This document shows positions 1-6,823 of a stretch of DNA of 21,311 bases, in pieces; positions within the stretch are counted from its first letter, which is position 1, and each line of letters starts with the position of its first letter. Source of the stretch: CAIJMI01 sp964448085 (GTDB lineage Bacteria > Patescibacteriota > Microgenomatia > UBA10105 > UBA927). The DNA is taken from NCBI GenBank assembly GCA_964448085.1, contig CAYUUX010000016.1, forward strand, positions 1 to 21,311. Direction: 5' to 3'. The translations under genes and the position numbers were made by a program. A model generated the notes under the pieces. It did not search any database and was not told the origin of the DNA. It saw only the letters and a list, made by a program, of their open reading frames with translations.

Positions 1-201
1 ACACAAAATATCACCGATGGACCGTTAATTGCAGGAGAGCTATATCCGGATCAGCAAGAGGCAATTGCTCAGGGGGTCGTATTTGTAGAATTTTGTGGAT
101 GGGACAAAACGCTTTCTGACCATGAACAATATACCGGATCACGATATATGTTGGTACTTGCTCCTCGCGTGTCGGTGCAGGAAGTTCCATCGAAACCGTA
201 A
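1..201 (+). CDS. C-terminal end of an unrecognised protein (5' truncated)
   Basis: An open frame runs from base 1 to a TAA at 199-201 and encodes the last 66 residues of a protein whose start lies outside the window. The visible part is mixed polar and hydrophobic (for example GELYPDQQEAIAQGVVFVEF), with no membrane segment, and ends in a Pro-containing tail. I do not recognise the family. It is followed by a 63-nt gap with the promoter of the next plus-strand gene, so it probably belongs to a separate upstream unit. Coding status rests on the frame being open from the window edge and on a plausible protein-like composition; 66 codons is too short to be certain. Confidence 0.5.
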   Translation, partial: TQNITDGPLIAGELYPDQQEAIAQGVVFVEFCGWDKTLSDHEQYTGSRYMLVLAPRVSVQEVPSKP

Positions 202-221
202 ATACCTAGAGACAATTCATT

Positions 222-249
222 TTGTTCTTTTTGTTATTTACGCTATACT
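222..249 (+). promoter_or_regulatory. Candidate promoter of the 762-residue gene
   Basis: TTGTTC (222-227), a 16-nt spacer, then TATACT (244-249). The start codon follows at 265, so the mRNA leader would be under about 10 nt. A weak AAGG lies at 252-255. Confidence 0.5.
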
Positions 250-264
250 AACAAGGTTTTTCAT

Positions 265-2553
265 ATGATGGTAGAACGGCCTATTGTTGGTGGTGAAATA
301 CAGGAACGCGTTGTAGACGTCGTGCCGGTTGTACGTATTTTTCCAGTGGCGCCGATTTCGATTGAGGCATTTCGTACAGCACTTGATTGCGATCCGACAT
401 TATCAGAAACTTCACTCGTTGAAGTTTTTTTGGCAAAACAGCTTGATTCACTTACATCCGATTCGGGGAAACCGATGTTAACGCCTCTTGGAGGCAAATT
501 ACTAGAAGGTGAATCTTTAGAGCAAGCGTCACTTCGAGAAGTAAGCACTGATACAACCATGATTAACCATTCATCTGTATTGACGAACTCGTTTTTTTCA
601 TCAAAGGAACCGGCGTCCCCATTTTTGTATACCATCCCAGGGGAGGAAAAGAAGCGGCTTGTGTACACAAGCGTTATTCCCGTGCGTTCTTCGTCGTTTT
701 CTGCTCCATCACTTCGGAAAAATATTTATAGGCCGAATGATAAAAAAGAGGATATTGTCGCTTTAAATCCGCGTCAGTTTACTGCAGCATTTACCACAGG
801 GTGTATTGATGTCGGAGATGGCACATACAAGCTTTTGGATCATTTGGTAGTTGGTGAAACCCGGTTGGTAAAAGAATTTCATGAGCAAAAACTTCGTGAT
901 CAATCGATGTATCATCTTTTTCGAGAAGTTTCGGCTCTTGATGCGTTATGGCGCGAACGGGTTTTGCAAACCATAAATAAAATGCGGAGTTTTTACAATA
1001 GAACACACTACAAAGTCGTTCCGTTTGCCACCGGATTTCGGGATTGTTCCAAGGAAGAGTTACAAAAAGGATTTCTTGCAGCACAAATGCAGGCTGCTTT
1101 GGCTGATGAGCATGAACGGGACCGGCTCGGTGTTGAAACGCCACCAAAACCAGCGGACATATTGAAACTTGCACGGTTTTTGAGTGCTACCCCTCCAGAG
1201 CATCTGTTAGATGTGCTGGTCACTATTCCAACAAATCCCGCATTTGCAGGCGTTCGGGCGTTTAGAAAATCCATACGTCCAGTCGTAGAAGTCATGTGTG
1301 AGGAGTTGTACAAAAAGGAGTTACCTTTGCATGTTGATACATATGTAGCCCTCCAAAGCATCTGGCCAAAAATCGTGTCGCTTCCCATAGCTGTCCGTGC
1401 TTCTGTTTTAGCACAATTGAATACGCAATTTCTGGAACACTTTTCGCGATATATGGGAAAATCAACCGTTTTGGTAAGGCAGGCGTACACGATTGCGCAG
1501 AAATATCCGACGTTTATTACCGAAAACATGCGAGCTTTAGGGTCCCATTTCCAGGAATACCAACCAATGAACGAAATCACCAATGCACCGTTGGTATCGT
1601 TAGTGTTTTTAGCACTTGGATTTCATCCCGATATGCTTCTTTCTCAGGATGCTGTTCGTTCCAAAGGTATGGAAATGGTGCGTTTTGAATCGCTTCGCAT
1701 GTTGGTTTTGACCATGACGGCCGTTGAGGCAATAGAAAAAAAAGAACAGGCGAACAACGCATTATTTGAAAGCGGATTGAATACATTTTTGAAGTTCCCG
1801 CCAAAAATGGAATATATAGAGCTTGAAAACGGTTCGGTTCATCAAGTCCTGCATCGCTCCATGAAAGATCGGATAGACGGAAAATCGGTTCATCTCATTG
1901 TTGAAGAGCGTCCTGCAAAATCTATTGAGTCGATATTGCGAAAAATGTATCAGTCACCGGAGATTTTTGACATGCATATGGTGAATATTGTTGTATCTGA
2001 CGATAATTTTCCCGATGGGGGATCGCCGATTGCTCATTGTGAACTGGGTGTCAAAGTGCGGAATGCATTACTTGAGCACCTGCAGGAACAATTGAAAAGT
2101 TCTGGTACATCTGTGTCCATTTACGCAGGATCTCACAGAACACAGGTGTATGACCGTTTACGTTCTTATCTCACTATGGACAGTGCGTCCCGTAAACAAT
2201 ACATCGAGGATCTTCGTACAGGTATCCGACCGGGATCGGAAGGAAATAGAATTCTTCGGGAGAAATTTATTTTAGAGTTTCTCCGTGATGGGAAGAAGCA
2301 ATATGTTGAGATTAATTTGTATCCGTTTGAAAAATTGGGCAGTGTGCCGGAACTTGTTGGGAGTGGCTTTATGGCGTTTGAAGAAAAAATAGAGGATGAT
2401 GCAAAAGGATGGTATACAGCACACCGTTGGGTTGATCGTGATGCAAAACACCCCTGTTCACCATCGCTGCTTGAATTGATGTATCCTCATGAACTGTATG
2501 GTCCAGTTATCGAACAGGTAAAGCCTCATCAGGGTGGAAGAAAGCGTCGGTAA
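265..2553 (+). CDS. 762-residue protein with a degenerate Nudix-like N-terminus and a RelA/SpoT-synthetase-like C-terminal half
   Basis: Not identifiable by overall similarity. Residues about 20-165 look like a Nudix fold. The Nudix box spacing G-x5-E-x7-R-E-U is present (G77, E83, R91-E92-V93), but the next positions, where the catalytic E-E and G belong, read T95, D96 and T98, so canonical hydrolysis is doubtful. Residues about 170-520 are mainly helical and unassigned. Residues about 545-725 carry, in order, RPAKSIESILRKM (549-561), IFDMHMVNIVV (567-577), KQYIED (644-649), YVEINL (680-685) and GWYTAHRW (715-722). This order resembles the RxKS..SI..KM, D-x-x-G-x-R, DYI, E-x-Q-I-R and AAHW motifs of RelA/SpoT synthetases, with the G-x-R and Q-x-R positions changed. 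D569 and E682 would be the metal/catalytic candidates. The first of two ATGs is used; either is possible. The family match is an inference from motifs read by eye. The existence of the gene is secure from its length, promoter and terminator. Confidence 0.85.
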   Translation: MMVERPIVGGEIQERVVDVVPVVRIFPVAPISIEAFRTALDCDPTLSETSLVEVFLAKQLDSLTSDSGKPMLTPLGGKLLEGESLEQASLREVSTDTTMINHSSVLTNSFFSSKEPASPFLYTIPGEEKKRLVYTSVIPVRSSSFSAPSLRKNIYRPNDKKEDIVALNPRQFTAAFTTGCIDVGDGTYKLLDHLVVGETRLVKEFHEQKLRDQSMYHLFREVSALDALWRERVLQTINKMRSFYNRTHYKVVPFATGFRDCSKEELQKGFLAAQMQAALADEHERDRLGVETPPKPADILKLARFLSATPPEHLLDVLVTIPTNPAFAGVRAFRKSIRPVVEVMCEELYKKELPLHVDTYVALQSIWPKIVSLPIAVRASVLAQLNTQFLEHFSRYMGKSTVLVRQAYTIAQKYPTFITENMRALGSHFQEYQPMNEITNAPLVSLVFLALGFHPDMLLSQDAVRSKGMEMVRFESLRMLVLTMTAVEAIEKKEQANNALFESGLNTFLKFPPKMEYIELENGSVHQVLHRSMKDRIDGKSVHLIVEERPAKSIESILRKMYQSPEIFDMHMVNIVVSDDNFPDGGSPIAHCELGVKVRNALLEHLQEQLKSSGTSVSIYAGSHRTQVYDRLRSYLTMDSASRKQYIEDLRTGIRPGSEGNRILREKFILEFLRDGKKQYVEINLYPFEKLGSVPELVGSGFMAFEEKIEDDAKGWYTAHRWVDRDAKHPCSPSLLELMYPHELYGPVIEQVKPHQGGRKRR

Positions 2554-2559
2554 CGATAC

Positions 2560-2587
2560 AAAAAACCCCGCGTGTGCGGGGCTTTTT
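2560..2587. terminator. Bidirectional intrinsic terminator
   Basis: CCCCGC (2566-2571), loop GTGT, GCGGGG (2576-2581). A run of A (2560-2565) precedes it and T (2583-2587) follows, so both strands end in a G/C stem plus T-run. It separates the convergent 762-residue gene and rplL. Confidence 0.9.
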
Positions 2588-2606
2588 GGTATTACGTTTT
2601 TTGTCG

Positions 2607-2993
2607 TTACTTCAGTTCCGCTTTTGCACCAGCTGCTTCCAGTTTCTTTTTTGCCTCTTCTGCTGCGCTTTTGTTGAGTCCTGTAAGAACTTCTTTCGGT
2701 GCTGCTTCAACGAGTGCTTTTGCATCTGCAAGTCCTAATGTAGGAACGAGTTCACGAACTGCTTTAATGGCACCAATTTTATTGGCACCGGCTTCCGTGA
2801 TGACGACATTGAAAACCGTCTGTTCCTCTTTTGCCTCTCCCGCATCAGCTGCTGCTGCTGGTCCTGCTGCTATTGCCACAGGTGCTGCAGATACGCCGAA
2901 TTTCTCTTCAAGTGCTTTGACAAGGTCTGAAAGTTCCAGAACCGTCATACCTTCAACTGCCGACAAGATTTCGTCTTTTGTTAATTTTGCCAT
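2607..2993 (-). CDS. rplL: Ribosomal protein bL12 (L7/L12)
   Basis: The 128-residue stalk protein recruits and activates translational GTPases on the 50S subunit. It is full length and of the usual form: an N-terminal helical dimerisation domain (about 1-34, which binds L10), an Ala-rich hinge (about 35-55), and a globular C-terminal domain with the conserved IGAIKAVRELVPTLGLADAK stretch. The start is fixed by a strong Shine-Dalgarno sequence GGAGGTGA (3003-3010 on the minus strand). It is the last gene of the rplJ-rplL pair, 70 nt after rplJ, and ends at the bidirectional terminator at 2560-2587. The rplJ-rplL gap holds two AT-rich inverted repeats, described separately. Confidence 0.98.
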   Translation of the reverse strand: MAKLTKDEILSAVEGMTVLELSDLVKALEEKFGVSAAPVAIAAGPAAAADAGEAKEEQTVFNVVITEAGANKIGAIKAVRELVPTLGLADAKALVEAAPKEVLTGLNKSAAEEAKKKLEAAGAKAELK

Positions 2994-3010
2994 ACTCTCT
3001 TGTCACCTCC

Positions 3011-3048
3011 ATTCAATACCAATTTGAATACGTTTGTTCAAATTGAAC
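3011..3048 (-). repeat. Two AT-rich inverted repeats in the rplJ-rplL gap
   Basis: GTTCAA-A-TTGAAC (3036-3048) and ATTCAA-7 nt-TTGAAT (3011-3029) lie back to back just before the Shine-Dalgarno site of rplL. They share the TTCAA/TTGAA core. They may fold in the mRNA between the two genes, for example to set the L10:L12 ratio. This is a guess; the stems are weak. Confidence 0.35.
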
Positions 3049-3063
3049 TTTTTTGTTTATACG

Positions 3064-3579
3064 TTATGTTGTTTTCTTTGTTGCAATGCTATGCAGTGCC
3101 CATACGAGTTTGTTGATATTCCATGAGAGGGCATGATGGAGATTTGTTATGGGAGCTTTCAATTGTCCTGCAAGTTGTCCCAAGAGAATTTCTTTTCCGG
3201 GAATTTTTGCCAGGCGTGTCACATCGGCATCGGAAAGAACGGTTTCACCAAGCATGCCGGCTTTTGTTTTTCCGACATTGGCTACTTTAAAGAACTTCAG
3301 AAGCTCTTTGAGTCCGGATACTTCATCTTTATAGCTAAATATTGTAGCGGTTGCTGCTTTCAGATGGTCTTTGACTGACGCAGCTTTTGTGCCCAACGCG
3401 CGTTCCATCAGCTTGTTTTTAGTAACAACAAATTCTGCATCAACGCTTCGCATTTTTTTGCGCAGCTCTTCCAGTTGTTTGTGTTTAAGTCCGACGTAAT
3501 CGGCAAACACCAGGGATTTTGCTTTTGTAATTTTATCCGTCAGTTCTTGGACGGTATCGATCTTTTTTTGTGTAGCCAT
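3064..3579 (-). CDS. rplJ: Ribosomal protein uL10
   Basis: The 171-residue protein is the base of the 50S stalk: it binds 23S rRNA with its N-terminal domain and carries L7/L12 dimers on its C-terminal helix. The N-terminal half is typical (VQELTDKITKAKSLVFADY, then a Lys-rich rRNA-binding stretch with FVVTKNKLMERAL), and the C-terminal part is the expected helix. Length is normal. The ATG at 3577-3579 starts the conserved MATQKK sequence, but no Shine-Dalgarno site precedes it. Instead the T-run of an intrinsic-terminator-like hairpin abuts the ATG. Expression is probably autoregulated through the L10-leader-like RNA upstream. It has its own promoter inside the end of the upstream methyltransferase gene. 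Confidence 0.97.
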   Translation of the reverse strand: MATQKKIDTVQELTDKITKAKSLVFADYVGLKHKQLEELRKKMRSVDAEFVVTKNKLMERALGTKAASVKDHLKAATATIFSYKDEVSGLKELLKFFKVANVGKTKAGMLGETVLSDADVTRLAKIPGKEILLGQLAGQLKAPITNLHHALSWNINKLVWALHSIATKKTT

Positions 3580-3604
3580 AAAAAATCTCGCGCTACCGCG
3601 AGAT
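3580..3604 (-). terminator. Intrinsic terminator/attenuator touching the rplJ start codon
   Basis: On the minus strand ATCTCGCG-GTAG-CGCGAGAT forms a perfect 8-bp stem with a 4-nt loop (3585-3604). It is followed by TTTTT (3580-3584) and directly by the rplJ ATG. The stem-plus-T-run is the textbook form. Its place in a leader suggests attenuation rather than ending an upstream gene. Confidence 0.8.
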
Positions 3605-3630
3605 CACAAAATACGATTGGTGTATTTGGC

Positions 3631-3692
3631 GACCCTCGGTAGGTGCGTATCCTCATTATTCTGTTTGAAACAGAGCCTACTGTCTTTGGGAC
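3631..3692 (-). ncRNA. L10-leader-like autoregulatory RNA
   Basis: On the minus strand the leader reads CCCAAAGACAGTAGG, then a small hairpin (CTGTTT-C-AAACAG), then CACCTACCGAGGG. GTAGG (3676-3680) pairs with CCTAC (3639-3643). The flanking AAGAC and CCGAGG elements match what I recall of the L10 leader that mimics the L10-binding site of 23S rRNA (Rfam L10_leader). It lies between the rplJ promoter and the attenuator hairpin. Confidence 0.8.
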
Positions 3693-3700
3693 AATGGTTA

Positions 3701-3729
3701 TTTATATCATATTGCCTGTGGTTGCGCAA
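3701..3729 (-). promoter_or_regulatory. Candidate promoter of rplJ-rplL
   Basis: TTGCGC (3724-3729), a 17-nt spacer, TATAAA (3701-3706). It lies at the 3' end of the methyltransferase gene and would give a leader of about 115 nt that begins just before the L10-leader element. Confidence 0.55.
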
Positions 3730-4550
3730 GCGTGTGCGTGTTCGACAAACCGACATTCCACGCTTTTGTACCAATAGGTGTCAAGATCCGGATTCCCAGA
3801 ATCATGGAGGGTTACTGTTTGTTCCAATACGTTTCCTGTATACGTAAGGGGGAGTACAAGGTGTGGTGTTGTTTTTTCAAAGCTTATGTCGCACTCCATG
3901 TGTAGGTGGTATCTGTGTGCCGTCATCCTGTCGCGAACTTCCATCCCAAGAGACGTCAGATGGTTGATAAAGCGGGCATATTTTGCCTCGTCGTGTTTCA
4001 GTTCCGGAATGATAGGCGTTATCGGCACATCGGTTATCAGTGCAACGCCTCCCGGTTTGAGGACCTCGTAGATGCCTACAATGGTCATGAATGGGTCAGC
4101 GAGGTAGGGAAACACCTTTACGGATGTCACGATATCCATGGAGTTTTGCGGAAACAGCGTGTGTATATTTTGTATATCACCACGTGTTACCTGTATGTGA
4201 TCGTGTGTTTGAAAAGATCGTATGTTCCGGTCCGCGATTTCTGCATTCACACCAAAGCAAGCAATTTCCGGCCAACGTTCTTTGATATCTCGAAGACAGA
4301 CGGCGAACGGACCGCATCCTGCATCAAGAATGGAAAGTGTCGTGTCATGTTCTTGTGCTTCTTTACGTTTGTGTTCGATAAGGTGAATCAGTGAAAGTTT
4401 TTTCCAGTGCGGTGCCAATTTTTCGTACGATGAGGGTATGATGCGCGTTGGCTCAAGTGGTCGCTGGTCGTTGTACACATACGACCGCGTTGCTTTTTGA
4501 AAGCCCTGTTCACGAATGGATTGGATGTGAGAGATCAGTTCCGGTTGCAT
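3702..4550 (-). CDS. Class I SAM-dependent methyltransferase
   Basis: The 282-residue protein has the motifs of a Rossmann-fold methyltransferase: motif I ILDAGCG (74-80), the GDI acid motif (124-126), the MDIVTSVKVFPYL strand (138-150) and LKPGGVALITD (164-174). The first about 70 residues form an added N-terminal region and the last about 70 a beta-rich C-terminal region, both unassigned. The substrate cannot be told from sequence. It sits between rplA and rplJ, where most bacteria have no gene, and it has its own promoter. Modification of a ribosomal or translation component is an attractive guess from position only. No Shine-Dalgarno site is seen before the ATG; the predicted leader is about 10 nt. 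Confidence 0.9.
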   Translation of the reverse strand: MQPELISHIQSIREQGFQKATRSYVYNDQRPLEPTRIIPSSYEKLAPHWKKLSLIHLIEHKRKEAQEHDTTLSILDAGCGPFAVCLRDIKERWPEIACFGVNAEIADRNIRSFQTHDHIQVTRGDIQNIHTLFPQNSMDIVTSVKVFPYLADPFMTIVGIYEVLKPGGVALITDVPITPIIPELKHDEAKYARFINHLTSLGMEVRDRMTAHRYHLHMECDISFEKTTPHLVLPLTYTGNVLEQTVTLHDSGNPDLDTYWYKSVECRFVEHAHACATTGNMI

Positions 4551-4567
4551 ATATGTAGATGAGCGCG

Positions 4568-4596
4568 ATTATATGCTCCAAAGATGCGATAATCAA
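4568..4596 (-). promoter_or_regulatory. Candidate promoter of the methyltransferase gene
   Basis: TTGATT (4591-4596), 17-nt spacer, TATAAT (4568-4573), lying in the 59-nt gap after rplA. It makes the methyltransferase at least partly independent of the rplK-rplA transcript. Confidence 0.65.
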
Positions 4597-4609
4597 GAAT
4601 TGCGGGGGA

Positions 4610-5464
4610 TTAGAGTGCGAGCTTAATGCCGGGCCCCATGGTGGTGCTGATGATGGCCTTTGCGATTTTGTTTTTGCCGAATGCTCCCAGTGCGGCTTCA
4701 ATGTTTTGTTCCAATTGTTTGTTTTCAAACGAAACCTTCCCAACCGCTAAATGAACGATCGGGTTATCCGGTTCGCTTTTGTAGTTGACCTGTCCGTGAG
4801 AAAGTTCCTTGACCCGTTTTTCTACATCTGTTGTGACCGTACCTGTCTTTGGATTGGGCATAAGGCCTTTTGGACCCAGTACGCGGGCTACTTTGGCAAG
4901 TTTTGGCATCATGGACGGATGTGCAACAAGTATGTCGAAATTGATTTTCCCAGCTACGATTTCCTCAAGGATTTTGTCGTCGGCAACTGCAACACGGATT
5001 TGTTTTCCCGTGCCGTGGGGAAGGGTTACGCTACCCCGGATGTCCTTTTTATCGCCCAAGGTAAGGGGATTGAAATTGACATGCAACTCTACCGTGGCAT
5101 CAAATTTGGTAAAGCTTGTGTCTTTTGCCAATTGTATTGCTTCCGTAAGTGTGTACGTTTTGTTTTTGTCGATGCGTTTTACCGCTTCCTGATACTTTTT
5201 TCCACGGACACGCGGACCTGCAATTTTCTTTTTCTTGAGTTCTTTTCCTGCATCCGTTCCTTTTTCGACTTTTTCCAGAAGCTCTTTCACTTCCGGTTTT
5301 AGTTCAACACCTTCAACCATTGCTGTGCGTTCGCCACCCTTGAGTCCTATACCTTCAACATGGGCTTTCTTTGCTTTTTTTCCTTCACGGCGTGCTTCCG
5401 CCCGTCGTTTCTGTTCTTTTTCCGCTGCCTCGTCTCCGAGGATGACTTTTCGTACTTTTCCCAT
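4610..5464 (-). CDS. rplA: Ribosomal protein uL1 with a long Lys-rich N-terminal extension
   Basis: L1 binds 23S rRNA at the mobile stalk near the E site and commonly represses its own operon. Here the protein is 284 residues against about 230 normally. The canonical domain begins near residue 86 (RGKKYQEAVKRID), includes GPKGLMPNPKTGT and ends in MGPGIKLAL. Residues 1-85 are an extra, highly charged stretch rich in Lys, Glu and Arg. The reading frame extends 16 codons upstream into rplK, but I chose the ATG at 5462-5464. It has a Shine-Dalgarno GTGGAG 7 nt before it and sits one base after the rplK stop. The extension is part of the same open frame and not a fusion to a recognisable domain. 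Confidence 0.96.
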   Translation of the reverse strand: MGKVRKVILGDEAAEKEQKRRAEARREGKKAKKAHVEGIGLKGGERTAMVEGVELKPEVKELLEKVEKGTDAGKELKKKKIAGPRVRGKKYQEAVKRIDKNKTYTLTEAIQLAKDTSFTKFDATVELHVNFNPLTLGDKKDIRGSVTLPHGTGKQIRVAVADDKILEEIVAGKINFDILVAHPSMMPKLAKVARVLGPKGLMPNPKTGTVTTDVEKRVKELSHGQVNYKSEPDNPIVHLAVGKVSFENKQLEQNIEAALGAFGKNKIAKAIISTTMGPGIKLAL

Positions 5465-5465
5465 A

Positions 5466-5894
5466 TTATTGCTCCACTTGGATTCCCATACTGCGGGCTG
5501 TTCCCGCAACAACCTTTTTTGCCGCTTCTACATTTGTTGTGTTGAGGTCTGGAAGTTTGTCTTTTGCTATTTGTTCTACTTGTTCCTTGGAAAGCGTTCC
5601 TGCTGATTCCCGTCCCGCTTTGCCTCCGCCTTTATCAATTCCCAATGTCCGTTTGATCATTGCCGACACGGGCGGGAGTTTGGTGATGAAGGTAAACGTC
5701 CTGTCTTCAAATACCGTGATAACAGCGGGGATGACCTGACCTTTGAGTTTTGCAGTTCGTTCGTTGTATGCCTTGACGAACTCCATGATCGGCAATCCGT
5801 GTTGGCCAAGAGCCGGTCCAACAGGTGGAGCTGCGTTTGCCTCTCCGGCTTTGAGGTTCAATTTGATAATGGTTTTGACTTTTTTTGCTGCCAT
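5466..5894 (-). CDS. rplK: Ribosomal protein uL11
   Basis: The 142-residue protein of the GTPase-associated centre of the 50S subunit, of normal length. The Pro-rich N-terminal motif (NAAPPVGPALGQHGL, about 20-34), FEDRTFTF, the PPVSAMIK segment and the C-terminal TARSMGI motif are all present. It is the first gene of the rplK-rplA pair (1-nt spacing to rplA). The ATG at 5894 matches the family start, but I see no Shine-Dalgarno site. The leader of about 95 nt contains a nested hairpin, which may be the site of L1 feedback control. Confidence 0.98.
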   Translation of the reverse strand: MAAKKVKTIIKLNLKAGEANAAPPVGPALGQHGLPIMEFVKAYNERTAKLKGQVIPAVITVFEDRTFTFITKLPPVSAMIKRTLGIDKGGGKAGRESAGTLSKEQVEQIAKDKLPDLNTTNVEAAKKVVAGTARSMGIQVEQ

Positions 5895-5913
5895 AGTGAT
5901 TGTTGAGAATTGG

Positions 5914-5954
5914 GAAGAAGGAATGAGGAATATCGATTCTTCGAAACCTTCTTC
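5914..5954 (-). promoter_or_regulatory. Structured leader of rplK-rplA
   Basis: GAAGAAGG (5947-5954 on the minus strand) can pair perfectly with CCTTCTTC (5914-5921), enclosing a second hairpin GAAT-CGAT-ATTC (5928-5939). It lies between the promoter and the rplK start. L1 commonly regulates this operon by binding its leader; that this hairpin is the L1 site is inference. Confidence 0.5.
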
Positions 5955-5996
5955 AGATTTCTCCCTCCATACAAGTTTTGTACAGAAGTGAACATG

Positions 5997-6025
5997 ATTA
6001 TATCAACGCGAACCCACTTCGTAAA
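5997..6025 (-). promoter_or_regulatory. Candidate promoter of rplK-rplA
   Basis: TTTACG (6020-6025), 17-nt spacer, consensus TATAAT (5997-6002). Transcription would start near 5990. It is divergent to, and close beside, the promoter of the plus-strand lipoprotein gene. Confidence 0.7.
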
Positions 6026-6048
6026 GGGGACAATTGTCATGCATCTCA

Positions 6049-6078
6049 TTGACCCAACGGCATACTCCATCGTAGGAT
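6049..6078 (+). promoter_or_regulatory. Candidate promoter giving a leaderless mRNA
   Basis: TTGACC (6049-6054), 18-nt spacer, TAGGAT (6073-6078). The ATG at 6085 begins 6 nt after the -10 box, about where transcription itself should start. Confidence 0.55.
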
Positions 6079-6084
6079 AGAAGT

Positions 6085-6816
6085 ATGGGAGAAATACGCG
6101 GAGACAATTCTGTATTGGTAGGTTCCGGGAAACCGGACACATTGGGAAAACCGATGTCCAGGCGTGATTTTTTGCGAGGCATGGGAGTTGCTGCTGGATC
6201 ACTTCTTCTTGCATCCTGCGGTATTCAAACAAAAGAAACGGAAGCCGATCGTTTGGAATTCCGTGACGTTGCGCAGGGTGACCGGTTGCTGTTGCACGTT
6301 CCGGGAAGTGCCGATTTGCAGGAAATAACAATAAATTATTTTGGCGTGAATGCCGAAAAGACTCCTTTAACAATTCGGATGAAAGACGGCAATCCCGTGA
6401 CCAAACCATTTCAGGAAGGCGCATCCGTTCGAAGAAAACCAGGGGAGATTTTGGAAAATACCATGTACAAACTGGACAGGAACCCGGAATTGCCTCCGGA
6501 TATTACCATTGGTATGTTAAAAGCCGCCGGATTTATTTACGATTATTTTCGCGAGCGCGACGAAGTAAATACGGAAAACCTGTATGGTATACCCGTTATC
6601 GTTGAGGCACAGGAGATCTTGAAGGCGGACAATACTATTCCTATAGAGACGAATCCTGATTACACAGACAATGGAAGAGATGTCTATCGCGCATCATTGG
6701 ATCCAAAAGGAGTGAAAGAATTCGCACCAGGATACGCATTAGGGAGATTGCAGGATGGGGAATTTATGATGCAAGGATTTGCGCCGATTGCAAATGCGTT
6801 TGTGCGGGTGCCGTAA
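6085..6816 (+). CDS. Tat-exported lipoprotein of unknown function
   Basis: The 243-residue protein has a twin-arginine signal SRRDFLR (25-31), a hydrophobic stretch (GVAAGSLLL) and a lipobox ending LASC with lipidation Cys at 45. Together these predict Tat export and a membrane lipid anchor. The mature part has no domain I recognise. An internal ATG at residue 24 (6154) would give a shorter and more usual Tat signal, but the first ATG lies exactly downstream of a good promoter; both remain possible. It is the only plus-strand gene between nusG and rplK and splits the classical cluster. No Tat translocase gene is in the window. Confidence 0.85.
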   Translation: MGEIRGDNSVLVGSGKPDTLGKPMSRRDFLRGMGVAAGSLLLASCGIQTKETEADRLEFRDVAQGDRLLLHVPGSADLQEITINYFGVNAEKTPLTIRMKDGNPVTKPFQEGASVRRKPGEILENTMYKLDRNPELPPDITIGMLKAAGFIYDYFRERDEVNTENLYGIPVIVEAQEILKADNTIPIETNPDYTDNGRDVYRASLDPKGVKEFAPGYALGRLQDGEFMMQGFAPIANAFVRVP

Positions 6817-6823
6817 GCTTTCG

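Noticed and set aside
2572..3027. A 151-residue Ala/Ser-rich open frame on the plus strand
   Set aside because: It is the complement of rplL and its leader; composition mirrors the Ala-rich hinge of L7/L12.
5465..5512. A 16-codon longer rplA start inside rplK
   Set aside because: ATG 5464 has GTGGAG 7 nt upstream; the longer start has no support and lies in rplK coding sequence.
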